A stretch of 64,000 nucleotides of DNA from a virus. The stretch covers positions 1 to 64,000 of IMG/VR virus record IMGVR_UViG_3300022926_000007; one strand, 5' to 3'. The position numbers and the translations under genes were made by a program. Of the stretch, positions 49,917 to 57,913 are shown in pieces. The notes beneath the pieces are model-generated. The model had not been told where the DNA came from, ran no database searches, and worked only from the letters and a program-made list of their open reading frames with translations. Within the stretch, counting starts at the first letter, position 1. Each line of letters opens with the position of its first letter.

Positions 49917-51061
49917 TAGTGACCTCTTTCAATATCTGATTTAGTAATAAATGTAGTTTCTTTAAACGCTAAAGTTAAATTTGTCTGTACAGGCGGAGCA
50001 CCCTTTATAGTTTCTCCTAAACCTGTATTCATAATGTATTCATTAAACGAGCTAAACTTACCTTCAGGTCCATATGTTACGTCCATAGTTTCTAATACAC
50101 TTCTTGTAATTTTATTTAAAAAATCGTTTATATTATTTTTGTAATAATAAAATATTTCAAATTCTGAAGGCACTTTAAAAACTCTTCCACCTACAGATGA
50201 AGCGTCATAGCCTGGATGCATATGATATTTAAATAACCATATAATGTTATGTACCATTTCCATTTCATCTTCACTTTTAGGGAAAAATGTAAATGTATAA
50301 TTAAATGATCTAAAATTTGGTTTATTAAAAAATTGTTCTTCGTGTGGGTTAATAGCAATACCTAATGCCTTTGAACCTAATTTTACAGGATCACCTATTG
50401 AAGCATTACCAAATAAATCACCAACTGCTTTACCCAATTCAGTAGCCGCACCACCTACAGCACCACCAGCTAATGTTTTAAATTTTTCAAAAGCGCCTGT
50501 AGCGTTTTTAGCTTCACCTATAGTTCCTAATAATTGTCCTGATAAGTCTGTAGGTTCTGTATCATATGTCATTCCATAACTAACTTTAACTCCTGGAGGT
50601 AAATACAATGCGATAGCACCTGTTGATACGCTATGTGTTGGAAATTTTGATATTACACTATTGTTTGATTTTAGAGATCCTGGATTTACACCTTGTTGAT
50701 TAACCCTTAAATCTTTTATTTCTGGATCACCTGTATCTCTACCGCCTCCTCCACGACCAATAATTGGTTTTGCCAAACCCACTCTAGCCGCCATTACTTT
50801 GTCACTAGAAGTACCACTACCAAAATTATTTGATATACAATAAAATATAACATAGTGACCTAAACCCTCACTACCAATATCTAATGGATATCTTAATCCA
50901 GCAAATTTCAATGGATCTTTTTTCATTGATTCTTGTATTGAATCTGTAATTTCTGTTGCTGATGTATTTGTAATAGAATCAACAAATTTACCTGTAGAAT
51001 TATTAGATTTAGAATTTAATAATCTATTAGCTCTAAATTGTTGTAGTGGTATGTTCGCCAT
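49916..51061 (-). CDS. 48: Baseplate tail-tube cap gp48, 381 aa
   Basis: Contains GLRYPLDIGSEGLGHYVIFY, VSTGAIALYLPPGVKVSYGM, RSFNYTFTFFPKSEDEMEMV, HNIIWLFKYHMHPGYDASSV and KVPSEFEIFYYYKNNINDFL: the tube-like fold of gp48 as found in marine T4-like phages. T4 gp48 has 364 aa. Together with gp54 it caps the hub and starts tube assembly. Its promoter faces that of gp4 in a 27-base divergent gap. Confidence 0.78.
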   Translation of the reverse strand: MANIPLQQFRANRLLNSKSNNSTGKFVDSITNTSATEITDSIQESMKKDPLKFAGLRYPLDIGSEGLGHYVIFYCISNNFGSGTSSDKVMAARVGLAKPIIGRGGGGRDTGDPEIKDLRVNQQGVNPGSLKSNNSVISKFPTHSVSTGAIALYLPPGVKVSYGMTYDTEPTDLSGQLLGTIGEAKNATGAFEKFKTLAGGAVGGAATELGKAVGDLFGNASIGDPVKLGSKALGIAINPHEEQFFNKPNFRSFNYTFTFFPKSEDEMEMVHNIIWLFKYHMHPGYDASSVGGRVFKVPSEFEIFYYYKNNINDFLNKITRSVLETMDVTYGPEGKFSSFNEYIMNTGLGETIKGAPPVQTNLTLAFKETTFITKSDIERGH

Positions 51062-51066
51062 AAATA
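51059..51066 (+). promoter_or_regulatory. Late promoter variant for gp4 (CATAAATA)
   Basis: Plus-strand CATAAATA overlapping the first codon of gp48, 23 bases before the gp4 ATG at 51089. Confidence 0.55.
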
Positions 51067-51080
51067 ACCTTTGTTAGTAA

Positions 51081-51088
51081 TATTTATA
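51081..51088 (-). promoter_or_regulatory. T4-type late promoter for gp48 (TATAAATA)
   Basis: Minus-strand TATAAATA ending at the base before the gp4 ATG and 20 bases upstream of the gp48 ATG; AAAGGT serves as ribosome site. Confidence 0.7.
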
Positions 51089-51526
51089 ATGAAAAAGAGA
51101 GCAACATATAAGGGTATTTACAGACCCACCAACCCTAGCAAATACGCTGGCGACCATACAAGAATAGTCTATCGTTCAAATTGGGAGCGTAAGTTTATGG
51201 TCTATTGTGATAAAAATGAGGATATTATATATTGGGCAAGTGAAGAATTAGCTATACCATATGTTAATCCACTTGATCGTAAAGTTCACCGTTACTATCC
51301 TGACTTTATCATAAAAACCAAAAAAGGCAAGCGTTATATGATAGAGATAAAACCATCAGCACAAACTAAAAAACCTACACCCAAACTAAAAAAATCAAAG
51401 GCATTTATGAGGGAGAGTTTAGAGTATATCAAAAATGTGGCTAAATGGCAAGCCGCTGATGTCTATTGTAATGATAATGGTTTAGAATTTAAAATCTTTA
51501 CTGAAAAAGAATTAGGTATTTACTAA
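51089..51526 (+). CDS. 4: Head completion nuclease-like protein gp4, about 145 aa
   Basis: MKKRATYKGIYRPTNPSKYA, then IVYRSNWERKFMVYCDKNED, IIYWASEELAIPYVNPLDRK and HRYYPDFIIKTKKGKRYMIE with IKPSAQT match gp4 of T4-like phages (150 aa). The pattern PDF...IEIKP is the D-(E)xK core of a PD-(D/E)XK nuclease, with the YRSxWE segment as helix 1. The start at 51089 is taken since the late promoter and gap precede it. gp4 is needed for head-tail joining. It is the only rightward gene within the leftward hub cluster and overlaps the tape-measure stop by four bases. Confidence 0.85.
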   Translation: MKKRATYKGIYRPTNPSKYAGDHTRIVYRSNWERKFMVYCDKNEDIIYWASEELAIPYVNPLDRKVHRYYPDFIIKTKKGKRYMIEIKPSAQTKKPTPKLKKSKAFMRESLEYIKNVAKWQAADVYCNDNGLEFKIFTEKELGIY

Positions 51527-53721
51527 AAGTCGTTTACTCTCTCAGCATAGTTGTCAACATCAACATTTAATTTACCTGTGTAAATATTTTGATTACTATT
51601 ATTACTTACATTATTGACATTGTTATTTGATACTGCCATAGCAGAAGCGGCCTGTGTTGATTGACCTGAATCTAATATGTCTTTTACACTTCTCAAATCA
51701 TTTGGTTTAAACTTGTTCAAAACTGGTGAATCTGGTGGGTAATATTTACCATCTTCAGGATTTAAAACCATATTCATCATTCTATCTTTTGCTATATCTG
51801 CTCTTGTTTTAGGTTTTGTTTCTGTTGGTATATCACCGAATTGAGCATTTTCTTCAGGCATTTTATTTTTATCCATAATTGCCATAGTAGCAGCCGATAT
51901 AGGACTAACTTTTGCTAAACCTCTCAATACTGTTTTAAATTTAGAAAATATACTTTTCTTATCGCCTGGTTTTTGTGTTTCAGTCTGATCGCCAGCAGCA
52001 TTTTCCATAGCAGCTTCTCCAGCAATATCGCCTGCTGTGCCTGCCTCTTCTCCTTGAAAACCTTTGAAGAAACCTTTAACTTTATCAAACATTGTTTTAC
52101 CTGCTTCTTCGGTTCCTATTTTTTTAGCATCAGCATAAGCGTTTTGTTGTGCTCTATTAATAATCTCACTTGCTTTATTATTTCTAATCATACCATTAAA
52201 ATATGCTGCTGAAGCAAATCCTAAATTTCTACCTCTGCCAAATATTTGATCTTGTACTTTATCAAATATTATCTTTTCAGCGTCTTTAGCTTTATCAGGA
52301 TCATTTTTTAATAATTTTTGAAAGTCTTTATTTTTATATAATTCATAGTAATATCCAAATATATCGTTATATAACTTCATATAACCATTTTTAGCAATTT
52401 CTTGTTCGGCATCATTTAAATTAATTTGACTAGTTTTTGATACAGCAAATTTCTTACCATCTTTTTCAATAATATCTTCGGTACTTCTAGCTCCTTCACC
52501 CTCTTTTAATTCTCTACTTTGACCAGCAAAAGTATCACCAAACATCATTTTATCAAAATCAGCACTTGATTTTTGTCCTGCTTTAGTTTTTCCTAATTTC
52601 AATCTCTCTACCGCTAATATTGAAGCCATATCTCCTTCAACACCTGTAACTTTTCCACCCTCAACTTTTGCTGTAGCTGATAAATCAGGTTTTTTAGTCA
52701 TATCAATGCCTTTTTTGGCCTCTTTCATTTCAGGTGCTTTCTCAGCTTCTTTACTTAAATCTTTAGGATTAAGTTTATCGTAATTATATTTTTTAGCCAG
52801 TTCTTCTTCATTTTTTTTCTTTTTAGCCGCTTCTGCTTCTTTTTCTGCTTTAGTTTTAAATAATCCTTTACCTAATTTAGAACCACCAAAACCACCTATT
52901 AAACCACCTATTAAACCACCGATTGCCGTACCTATTACAGGAACAACAGAACCAATAGCAGCACCAGTAGCCGCTCCAGCAAGAGATCCAGCTACAGCAC
53001 CTCCTGTTCCTACCATACTTTCTTGTGCCTCACTAGCGCCGTAATCATCACCTTCAGCTTGTGATTTTTTCATATCAGAATAATCTAACATCAAAGATGG
53101 TATAGCAAATAGAGCAGATAAGACACCAGCTTTACCTGTAGCCATTTTTGATAAACCTCCTAAACTTCTTTTTCCTAATGCTTTTGCTGTACCACCTACA
53201 CCTAATTTTTTAGCAGCTCTAGGGTCATAACCTTTATTTACACCAAAAAATCTTTCAGTACCTCCACCTAATTTTGAACCTCTTAATTTTAGTAATTGTT
53301 TAGCACCAGCAGTTCCAGCAGTACCTAGTCCTAAAAATGCTAATGCTTTACCCATAATCCCCATTCCACCACCTTCACCACTCATTGTTTTAGGTGAGCC
53401 TGTTACACCACTAGGACCCATAGCACCACCTCTTGCCATAGTTTTTTTTAGTTCTCTGGCTAATTCAGTTTGTTGATCTTTAGCTCTACGCTGTTTATCT
53501 CTTTCAAAACCTACCATAGCAGACATTGAATAAGATATTTTTTGTAAATGATTGTTTTGTTTTAAACTATTTTCTTTTAAATCAGATAATATTTTATTTT
53601 CTTTAATTTCAATATCTAAACTATCTTTATTACCCATAACACGTCTACCACCTAAATTAGGTTTCATAGACTTAACTACTTCTTTTGCTAATTCGTCTTT
53701 TAGTACATATTGTTCGGGCAT
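51523..53721 (-). CDS. Tape measure / baseplate hub protein (gp29-like), 732 aa
   Basis: Helical N-terminal region with coiled-coil (IEIKENKILSDLKENSLKQN), Gly-rich GMGIMGKALAFLGLGTAGT, hydrophobic Ala/Gly segments (GAVAGSLAGAATGAAIGSVV, PVIGTAIGGLIGGLIGGFGG), long Lys/Glu-rich helical tracts and an Asn-rich tail (SNNNVNNVSNNSNQN). This is the composition of tape measure proteins; it lies between the chaperone-like genes and gp48, as T4 gp29 (590 aa) is functionally placed. Length sets tail length. Assigned on composition and gene order. Confidence 0.75.
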   Translation of the reverse strand: MPEQYVLKDELAKEVVKSMKPNLGGRRVMGNKDSLDIEIKENKILSDLKENSLKQNNHLQKISYSMSAMVGFERDKQRRAKDQQTELARELKKTMARGGAMGPSGVTGSPKTMSGEGGGMGIMGKALAFLGLGTAGTAGAKQLLKLRGSKLGGGTERFFGVNKGYDPRAAKKLGVGGTAKALGKRSLGGLSKMATGKAGVLSALFAIPSLMLDYSDMKKSQAEGDDYGASEAQESMVGTGGAVAGSLAGAATGAAIGSVVPVIGTAIGGLIGGLIGGFGGSKLGKGLFKTKAEKEAEAAKKKKNEEELAKKYNYDKLNPKDLSKEAEKAPEMKEAKKGIDMTKKPDLSATAKVEGGKVTGVEGDMASILAVERLKLGKTKAGQKSSADFDKMMFGDTFAGQSRELKEGEGARSTEDIIEKDGKKFAVSKTSQINLNDAEQEIAKNGYMKLYNDIFGYYYELYKNKDFQKLLKNDPDKAKDAEKIIFDKVQDQIFGRGRNLGFASAAYFNGMIRNNKASEIINRAQQNAYADAKKIGTEEAGKTMFDKVKGFFKGFQGEEAGTAGDIAGEAAMENAAGDQTETQKPGDKKSIFSKFKTVLRGLAKVSPISAATMAIMDKNKMPEENAQFGDIPTETKPKTRADIAKDRMMNMVLNPEDGKYYPPDSPVLNKFKPNDLRSVKDILDSGQSTQAASAMAVSNNNVNNVSNNSNQNIYTGKLNVDVDNYAERVNDF

Positions 53722-53725
53722 TTAA

Positions 53726-54055
53726 TTATTTCTTATCTGATTTTGCTCTACTACCTGTGTATAGACCAAACCAAGCCGCTCCAGCACCAACTACGATTGA
53801 TACTAAGCCTGATTGTTCCATAGTAGGACTTGATAAATTCATATACCAAATTACTACTTTATATAATAGATAAATGTATGTAGATATAAACACTCTTGGA
53901 AATATTCTCCAACTATCTACTGCTCTTGCCAAATGAATTAATTTAGCGTATGGATTAGGTCCTAAATCTTTTACAGATGTGTCAACTTCTAATTCTACGT
54001 TTACTTTTTTTGATACCTCTTTTTTATCAGATGGTACTGTAATACTCTCTTCCAT
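53726..54055 (-). CDS. Small membrane protein, holin-like candidate, 109 aa
   Basis: Residues 1-45 are polar; two hydrophobic stretches follow, VFISTYIYLLYKVVIWYM and SGLVSIVVGAGAAWFGLYTG, ending in a basic tail SRAKSDKK. Two helices, a short loop and a positive C-terminus fit class II holins, and a conserved PTMEQSGLVSxVVGAGAAWF stretch is familiar from marine myoviruses (recalled). No lysis gene is adjacent, the M15 endolysin being at 61131-61598. TAATG overlap with the frameshift ORF. Confidence 0.6.
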   Translation of the reverse strand: MEESITVPSDKKEVSKKVNVELEVDTSVKDLGPNPYAKLIHLARAVDSWRIFPRVFISTYIYLLYKVVIWYMNLSSPTMEQSGLVSIVVGAGAAWFGLYTGSRAKSDKK

Positions 54056-54240
54056 TACTTCATCTCCCTTTTTCTTTTATCACGCTCTTCTTTTAGATGA
54101 GCGACCAACAGATTGATATACACCTCCCTCTCCCAAGGCAACATATTTTCTAACTCCGTCAATGAATATTTATGATGTTGCATCAAAGCAAAGTTAGTTT
54201 CAAAATAGTTTTGTAAACTATCGTGTGAGAGGGCTATCCG
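54055..54240 (-). CDS. Short frame expressed by -1 frameshift from gp26 (61 aa)
   Basis: An open frame without a good start: from the slippery site it reads RIALSHDSLQNYFETNF then ALMQHHKYSLTELENMLPWE and REVYINLLVAHLKEERDKRK. The first possible ATG is 20 codons in (54183), yet the preceding residues look like genuine protein. A perfect T TTT TTC heptamer at 54240-54246 immediately before the gp26 stop would join it to gp26 by a -1 shift. Its position between gp26 and the tape measure is that of the T part of G/GT-type tail chaperones. An independent 42-aa product from 54183 remains possible. Confidence 0.7.
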   Translation of the reverse strand, partial: RIALSHDSLQNYFETNFALMQHHKYSLTELENMLPWEREVYINLLVAHLKEERDKRKREMK

Positions 54241-54246
54241 AAAAAA
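54205..54246 (-). promoter_or_regulatory. -1 frameshift signal: slippery heptamer plus hairpin
   Basis: Minus strand GAT TTT TTC GGA TAG: the heptamer T TTT TTC (54240-54246) is followed three bases later by the gp26 stop, and 18 bases beyond the heptamer by a 7-bp hairpin ATAGTTT/AAACTAT with an ACA loop (54205-54221). All parts are directly visible; frameshifting itself is inferred. Confidence 0.7.
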
Positions 54247-54950
54247 TCGTATAATCCTTCCAATGTTACCTTACTTTTAACATTGGTCTTTGGATTTACA
54301 ACTTCTACCTCTTTTGTCAATTTAGGTGCCGTATCATAAAATCTCTTAATTTTATTTAATATTTGAGCATCTAAATTTTCTAAAAATTCGTTCATCTCCT
54401 CTTTAGTGTAATCAGAACCAGTATATGTTTTTTCACCATAATATATTGTATCAATACCTCTTGCCATTATATTAAATAAGTCTGCTGTATCGGCCGCTGT
54501 TAAGTCTTTAATTTCCTCAACATCATCAATACTAGGATATCTTAAAAATATTCCTATTTTCTTATCTTTATCAATAACAATCTCATTTGAATGTTCTTCA
54601 TCAACTTGAACCTCTATTTTAGTTAAGTCAATATCAACATCAGCATAAGTTTCATTGTCATCAGGACATAATACTTTTAATTTTGAAATCTCACCTACTG
54701 ACTTTGCTCGTATTTGTAAAAATACATATTCAAGGTCAAATAGTGGAGAGTTTTCTACATCAATAGTATTAAATGTACAAGATTTTACAATATCTTTTAC
54801 AGCACGAATAAGTGCTTGTTGTCCACCATCTTCTAAAGCCAATAATAAAACTTTTTCTTCTTTTACTAAAAAAGGTCTATATTCTATTTTTTGATCTTTA
54901 GAGGGAAGTGTCAACTCATATCTTGGCGCCTCAATTTTTGGTAAAGCCAT
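54234..54950 (-). CDS. 26: Baseplate hub assembly protein gp26-like, 238 aa
   Basis: ALPKIEAPRYELTLPSKDQK, EYRPFLVKEEKVLLLALEDG, DLEYVFLQIRAKSVGEISKL and PDDNETYADVDIDLTKIEV are strong matches to the gp26/gp51 T4 base-plate family (PF12322-type), and the C-terminus NPKTNVKSKVTLEGLYDFFG is the family's usual end. Length close to T4 gp26 (208) and gp51 (249). Acts in hub assembly; gene position suggests a tail-assembly chaperone. A -1 shift at its last codons would add 61 residues. Confidence 0.85.
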   Translation of the reverse strand: MALPKIEAPRYELTLPSKDQKIEYRPFLVKEEKVLLLALEDGGQQALIRAVKDIVKSCTFNTIDVENSPLFDLEYVFLQIRAKSVGEISKLKVLCPDDNETYADVDIDLTKIEVQVDEEHSNEIVIDKDKKIGIFLRYPSIDDVEEIKDLTAADTADLFNIMARGIDTIYYGEKTYTGSDYTKEEMNEFLENLDAQILNKIKRFYDTAPKLTKEVEVVNPKTNVKSKVTLEGLYDFFG

Positions 54951-54971
54951 AATTTACTCCTTCTATTTTAA

Positions 54972-56147
54972 TTATAAAAATGGTGGAAATACTCTTCCAC
55001 CTGTTATTCTACCGATTGGTAAACCTCTCTTAACTTGATTTACTACATCACGTCCTGCTCTTCTTAATTCAGGAGGTAGTTTACTTAAAAACCCACTAGG
55101 TTTTTTAATAAGTGATTTCTTTTTACCTGCCAAAGGATTAACTGAATATATTTGTGACGTTGGTAAAAACTGTCCTTCACCACCTTGACCTATATTCATA
55201 TTATCTCCTATGCCTTCAAATTCTGGTTTTTCTGTTGAACCAAATCCAACTCCTGGCATACCATCAAGTGTCAAGTTTCTCCAAGTTCTATAAGCAAACG
55301 TGATTGGTAAATTGTGTACTGTCGCCGTATTACTATATTCTAAAGAGGCAGTACCAATTGTTTCAGGATAAACTTCAAACAATCTAACAGCATATGTAAT
55401 TTGTGTAGCAACTTCGGCCTTGCCTGCTATATCATCACCACCTGACTCTATTGTTTCAACTGAATTACCTAATTGGTAAATATCAATTGTACCAACATAA
55501 TTATCATAGTAATTCATATTGTGGCTATCTATATCAAACATAGCCTTTTGCCAGTTTTCAAAAAATGATCTTTGTCTTAAATATTTGTCGCCATAAAAAC
55601 TCATTTCTATTTGACCAGGAAAAGTGTATGATGTTGGCATTTTTCTTTGAGGACCATAAGTTATGTATTCTGTTGATTCTATATCTCTACTAGGAAATTC
55701 TGCCTTGTTACACATAGCATTAACGGTTCTTACCATTGTAGATGATGTTAATTCATTAGGAGCAACTACACTTGTTTCACCACTATTTGAATCAAAAAGT
55801 AAACTATTTGGTAAATTAATTTGAACAATAAATCTATTTGTAAAAGCAAAACCCTCACCTTGGCCGACCATCGCTAAAAATCTGCCTATTGTTGTTTCTC
55901 CTTGTCGTCTTGTTTTTTTACTATCATCACCTGTTAAATCTGAACCTCTTTGTACTCTTGCTGATTTAGCACCTTTAGCCGCTTGAGCAATTCTAGCTTC
56001 TGCTGTATTTACAATTCTTTCACCTGATGGACCTGCTTCTCTACCAATTCTAGGATCACTTTCAACATTATCTAAAGACTTATCCCTAGGTAAACCAAGT
56101 CTAATATCAAAATTTCCTATTCTTCGGCCGCCTTTTAAAATCGCCAT
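54972..56147 (-). CDS. 54: Baseplate tail-tube initiator gp54, 391 aa
   Basis: A disordered basic N-terminus (first 90 residues) is followed by a tube-like fold: GFAFTNRFIVQINLPNSLLF, MCNKAEFPSRDIESTEYITY, GPQRKMPTSYTFPGQIEMSF, YGDKYLRQRSFFENWQKAMF and QITYAVRLFEVYPETIGTAS. These resemble the gp19 tail tube but with the longer tail of gp54. T4 gp54 has 320 aa. It binds gp48 and seeds tube polymerisation. Preceded by the 22-aa micro-ORF through a TAATG junction. Confidence 0.82.
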   Translation of the reverse strand: MAILKGGRRIGNFDIRLGLPRDKSLDNVESDPRIGREAGPSGERIVNTAEARIAQAAKGAKSARVQRGSDLTGDDSKKTRRQGETTIGRFLAMVGQGEGFAFTNRFIVQINLPNSLLFDSNSGETSVVAPNELTSSTMVRTVNAMCNKAEFPSRDIESTEYITYGPQRKMPTSYTFPGQIEMSFYGDKYLRQRSFFENWQKAMFDIDSHNMNYYDNYVGTIDIYQLGNSVETIESGGDDIAGKAEVATQITYAVRLFEVYPETIGTASLEYSNTATVHNLPITFAYRTWRNLTLDGMPGVGFGSTEKPEFEGIGDNMNIGQGGEGQFLPTSQIYSVNPLAGKKKSLIKKPSGFLSKLPPELRRAGRDVVNQVKRGLPIGRITGGRVFPPFL

Positions 56148-56215
56148 TATTTACCTTTACATTGACATTGTTTTATGCCAAATATTTTTGCTATAATTTT
56201 TTTAATTGTTTTCAT
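56147..56215 (-). CDS. 22-residue basic micro-ORF
   Basis: Opens MKTIKKIIAKIFGIKQ and ends with a Cys-x-Cys pair and a Lys-rich tail. It starts inside the stop of the preceding gene (TAATG) and ends inside the start of gp54 (TAATG). Such double coupling, with no wasted base, suggests that it is translated. The N-terminal 15 residues would form an amphipathic cationic helix. Alternatively it is only a spacer that carries ribosomes to gp54. Confidence 0.55.
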   Translation of the reverse strand: MKTIKKIIAKIFGIKQCQCKGK

Positions 56216-56766
56216 TAAATCATTCTCCTACTATCAGAATAAACTTTATTTGTTCCTGCTTTCTTAAATTGTTGTACAGGTAGATAAACAGCCAAAGCTG
56301 CCTCATCAAAATCTATTTTTAAAAACTGTGATCTCACGTGACTATACAAATATTTTTTAATTGTTGGTTTTACTAAATTAATTCCTTTAACATCATCATA
56401 ATTCGCTTCAAACTTTGTAGTTGATTTCATACCACCATCAGCAAATTTTTGTAATCTTTGTAATAAGTTAAATCTTAACAAATATGGTAAATAGTGAAAA
56501 TTTAAACCTAAAAAACCACCTTTAATTGGTTCAAGTGGTAAGACTAGTGGAAAAGTGTCATAATATGGTAGTTTCTGTTTTGTTTTAGGGTCATAAAAGA
56601 ACATATTTAATCTACCAGCACTAGGTCTACCAATTAACTTACCTTGATTCATTAACTTTCTGGCCGTCACTCTATCAGCGATAGAAGCTACATTACTTCT
56701 ATACCAAGCTGCTGATTTTCTTATGCCACCTTGCTTATCTACAAGTGGATCTAGTATATTTGCCAT
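56215..56766 (-). CDS. Conserved T4-like myovirus protein, possible DNA end protector, 183 aa
   Basis: KSAAWYRSNVASIADRVTAR, GRPSAGRLNMFFYDPKTKQK, LPYYDTFPLVLPLEPIKGGF, LGLNFHYLPYLLRFNLLQRL and VRSQFLKIDFDEAALAVYLP are conserved-looking segments. I recall that proteins like this are labelled DNA end protector (gp2-like) in cyanophage genomes, but T4 gp2 itself is longer (274 aa) and I cannot confirm the link. Late promoter only five bases before the ATG. Probably a structural or head-finishing protein. Confidence 0.6.
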   Translation of the reverse strand: MANILDPLVDKQGGIRKSAAWYRSNVASIADRVTARKLMNQGKLIGRPSAGRLNMFFYDPKTKQKLPYYDTFPLVLPLEPIKGGFLGLNFHYLPYLLRFNLLQRLQKFADGGMKSTTKFEANYDDVKGINLVKPTIKKYLYSHVRSQFLKIDFDEAALAVYLPVQQFKKAGTNKVYSDSRRMI

Positions 56767-56771
56767 AACAA

Positions 56772-56779
56772 TATTTATA
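56772..56779 (-). promoter_or_regulatory. T4-type late promoter with near-leaderless start
   Basis: Minus-strand TATAAATA separated by five bases from the ATG at 56766; transcription would start at or within the start codon. It follows the gp32 terminator directly. Confidence 0.65.
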
Positions 56780-56785
56780 CGCTGA

Positions 56786-56823
56786 AAATAAAAAAAGAGG
56801 CCGTTATTTCTAACGGCCTCTTA
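56786..56823 (-). terminator. Intrinsic terminator of gp32
   Basis: Minus strand: stem AGAGGCCGTTA / TAACGGCCTCT (11 bp, loop GAAA) followed by a run of T. It ends the leftward transcript 25 bases after the gp32 stop and isolates it from the late genes beyond. Confidence 0.92.
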
Positions 56824-56848
56824 AGCATTCAGTTATGAGAGAGATAGA

Positions 56849-57739
56849 TTACTCTTCCTCAGCTAATTTACTAAAGTAAGATAACGTATCGTCATCATCA
56901 CTAGCTTCTGGTTGAGCACTAACTGGTGTGCTTTTCGCTGTATCGTTGGTTTTTGGCGGGAGGTTTGCATTTTCAACGGTACTAGCGTTTCTATCACCCG
57001 TAATTACCCTATTCAGTTTCTCTTTAAGTTCATCATAGGTTTTAAAATTACTAGGGTCAAGGAAAGGTTTAAGAGCATATTGTTTTGACCAGATTTCTTT
57101 AATCTTGTCATCACTTTCAGCAAGAGTTGACACGCCTTCAAATTCAGACTTGTCATAGTTCCAATAACCATCAACTTTTCTGATTTTTAGTTTAAAGTTA
57201 GCACCTTTCCAAAAATCAAATGGGTTAATTGGTTGTTCATCATCAAATGCTGGTTGCATCGCTTCAGTAATCTTATCAAATATCTTTTTACCAAATTTAA
57301 ATAAAAATACTTTACCCTCATTTTCTGGATGTTTAGGGTCTGAAACAACTAATATATTAGAGTAGTAAGATAATTTTCTTTTTCTTTTTCTTGCTATCTC
57401 TTTATCACTATCTAAACCTGTATTCCATAGTCTTGTATTTTCTTCTGACACAGGATCTTTTTGGCCTAGTGTTGTTAGTGAGTTCTCAATATACCAGCCA
57501 CCTTTGTCTTGGAAAGCGTGTGACCAAATTCTTTGCCAAGGTAAATCTTCACCCTCAACTGCCGGCAAAAATCTAATAACAGCATAACCGTTACCAGTTT
57601 TATCTAACTCTGGTTTCCAAAATCTGTCGTCTTGGTATTTGTTTTTATTTGATTGATCTTCTGGAGCAAGATTTTGCTCTAGTGCTTTTGTAAGTTTGTC
57701 AAAATTACTTGACGAGCTTTTTAATGTTTCAAAGTCCAT
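56849..57739 (-). CDS. 32: Single-stranded DNA-binding protein gp32, 296 aa
   Basis: DDRFWKPELDKTGNGYAVIR with FLPAVEGEDLPWQRIWSHAF, QDKGGWYIENSLTTLGQKDP and NTGLDSDKEIARKRKRKLSY are the OB-fold core of gp32. YYSNILVVSDPKHPENEGKV and FLFKFGKKIFDKI follow. The C-terminal tail SDDDDTLSYFSKLAEEE is acidic, as needed to contact replication partners. The Cys/His zinc ligands of T4 gp32 are absent. Coats ssDNA in replication and recombination. Downstream intrinsic terminator and long leader upstream as described separately. Confidence 0.92.
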   Translation of the reverse strand: MDFETLKSSSSNFDKLTKALEQNLAPEDQSNKNKYQDDRFWKPELDKTGNGYAVIRFLPAVEGEDLPWQRIWSHAFQDKGGWYIENSLTTLGQKDPVSEENTRLWNTGLDSDKEIARKRKRKLSYYSNILVVSDPKHPENEGKVFLFKFGKKIFDKITEAMQPAFDDEQPINPFDFWKGANFKLKIRKVDGYWNYDKSEFEGVSTLAESDDKIKEIWSKQYALKPFLDPSNFKTYDELKEKLNRVITGDRNASTVENANLPPKTNDTAKSTPVSAQPEASDDDDTLSYFSKLAEEE

Positions 57740-57784
57740 ATTTTCTCCTTATTACTTTGTATTCGTTGTATTTGTGTAGGCTGT

Positions 57785-57913
57785 TTAATCGCCTTCATTT
57801 TTATTTATAAGAGTTCTTGTTTTTTTTTTATTTTTCTTTGTAAAAAAGTTTTCAATGCTAGAAAAGAAATCATCAATAGCTCCTAAAATTCTATACATTA
57901 TTTTATCAAACAT
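57785..57913 (-). CDS. Small amphipathic protein upstream of gp32, 42 aa
   Basis: Opens MFDKIMYRILGAIDDFFSSI with an amphipathic helix, continues ENFFTKKNKKKTRTLINKNE and stops after Gly-Asp. GAGG lies seven bases upstream of the ATG. It is the first frame on the gp32 leader transcript. It may be a genuine small protein or a leader peptide. The late promoter at 57802-57809 lies within its 3' end. Confidence 0.55.
   Translation of the reverse strand: MFDKIMYRILGAIDDFFSSIENFFTKKNKKKTRTLINKNEGD
57802..57809 (-). promoter_or_regulatory. Late promoter for gp32 (TATAAATA)
   Basis: Minus-strand TATAAATA 63 bases upstream of the gp32 ATG; gives gp32 a second, late promoter besides the sigma-70 promoter at 58136-58164. 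Confidence 0.6.

Noticed and set aside
54167-54174. CATAAATA on the minus strand
   Set aside because: Inside the frameshift ORF and 112 bases from the next start; could be chance, so not listed as a promoter.
56166-56203. TTGACA and TATAAT on the plus strand
   Set aside because: Spacing is about 24 bases and no rightward gene follows.
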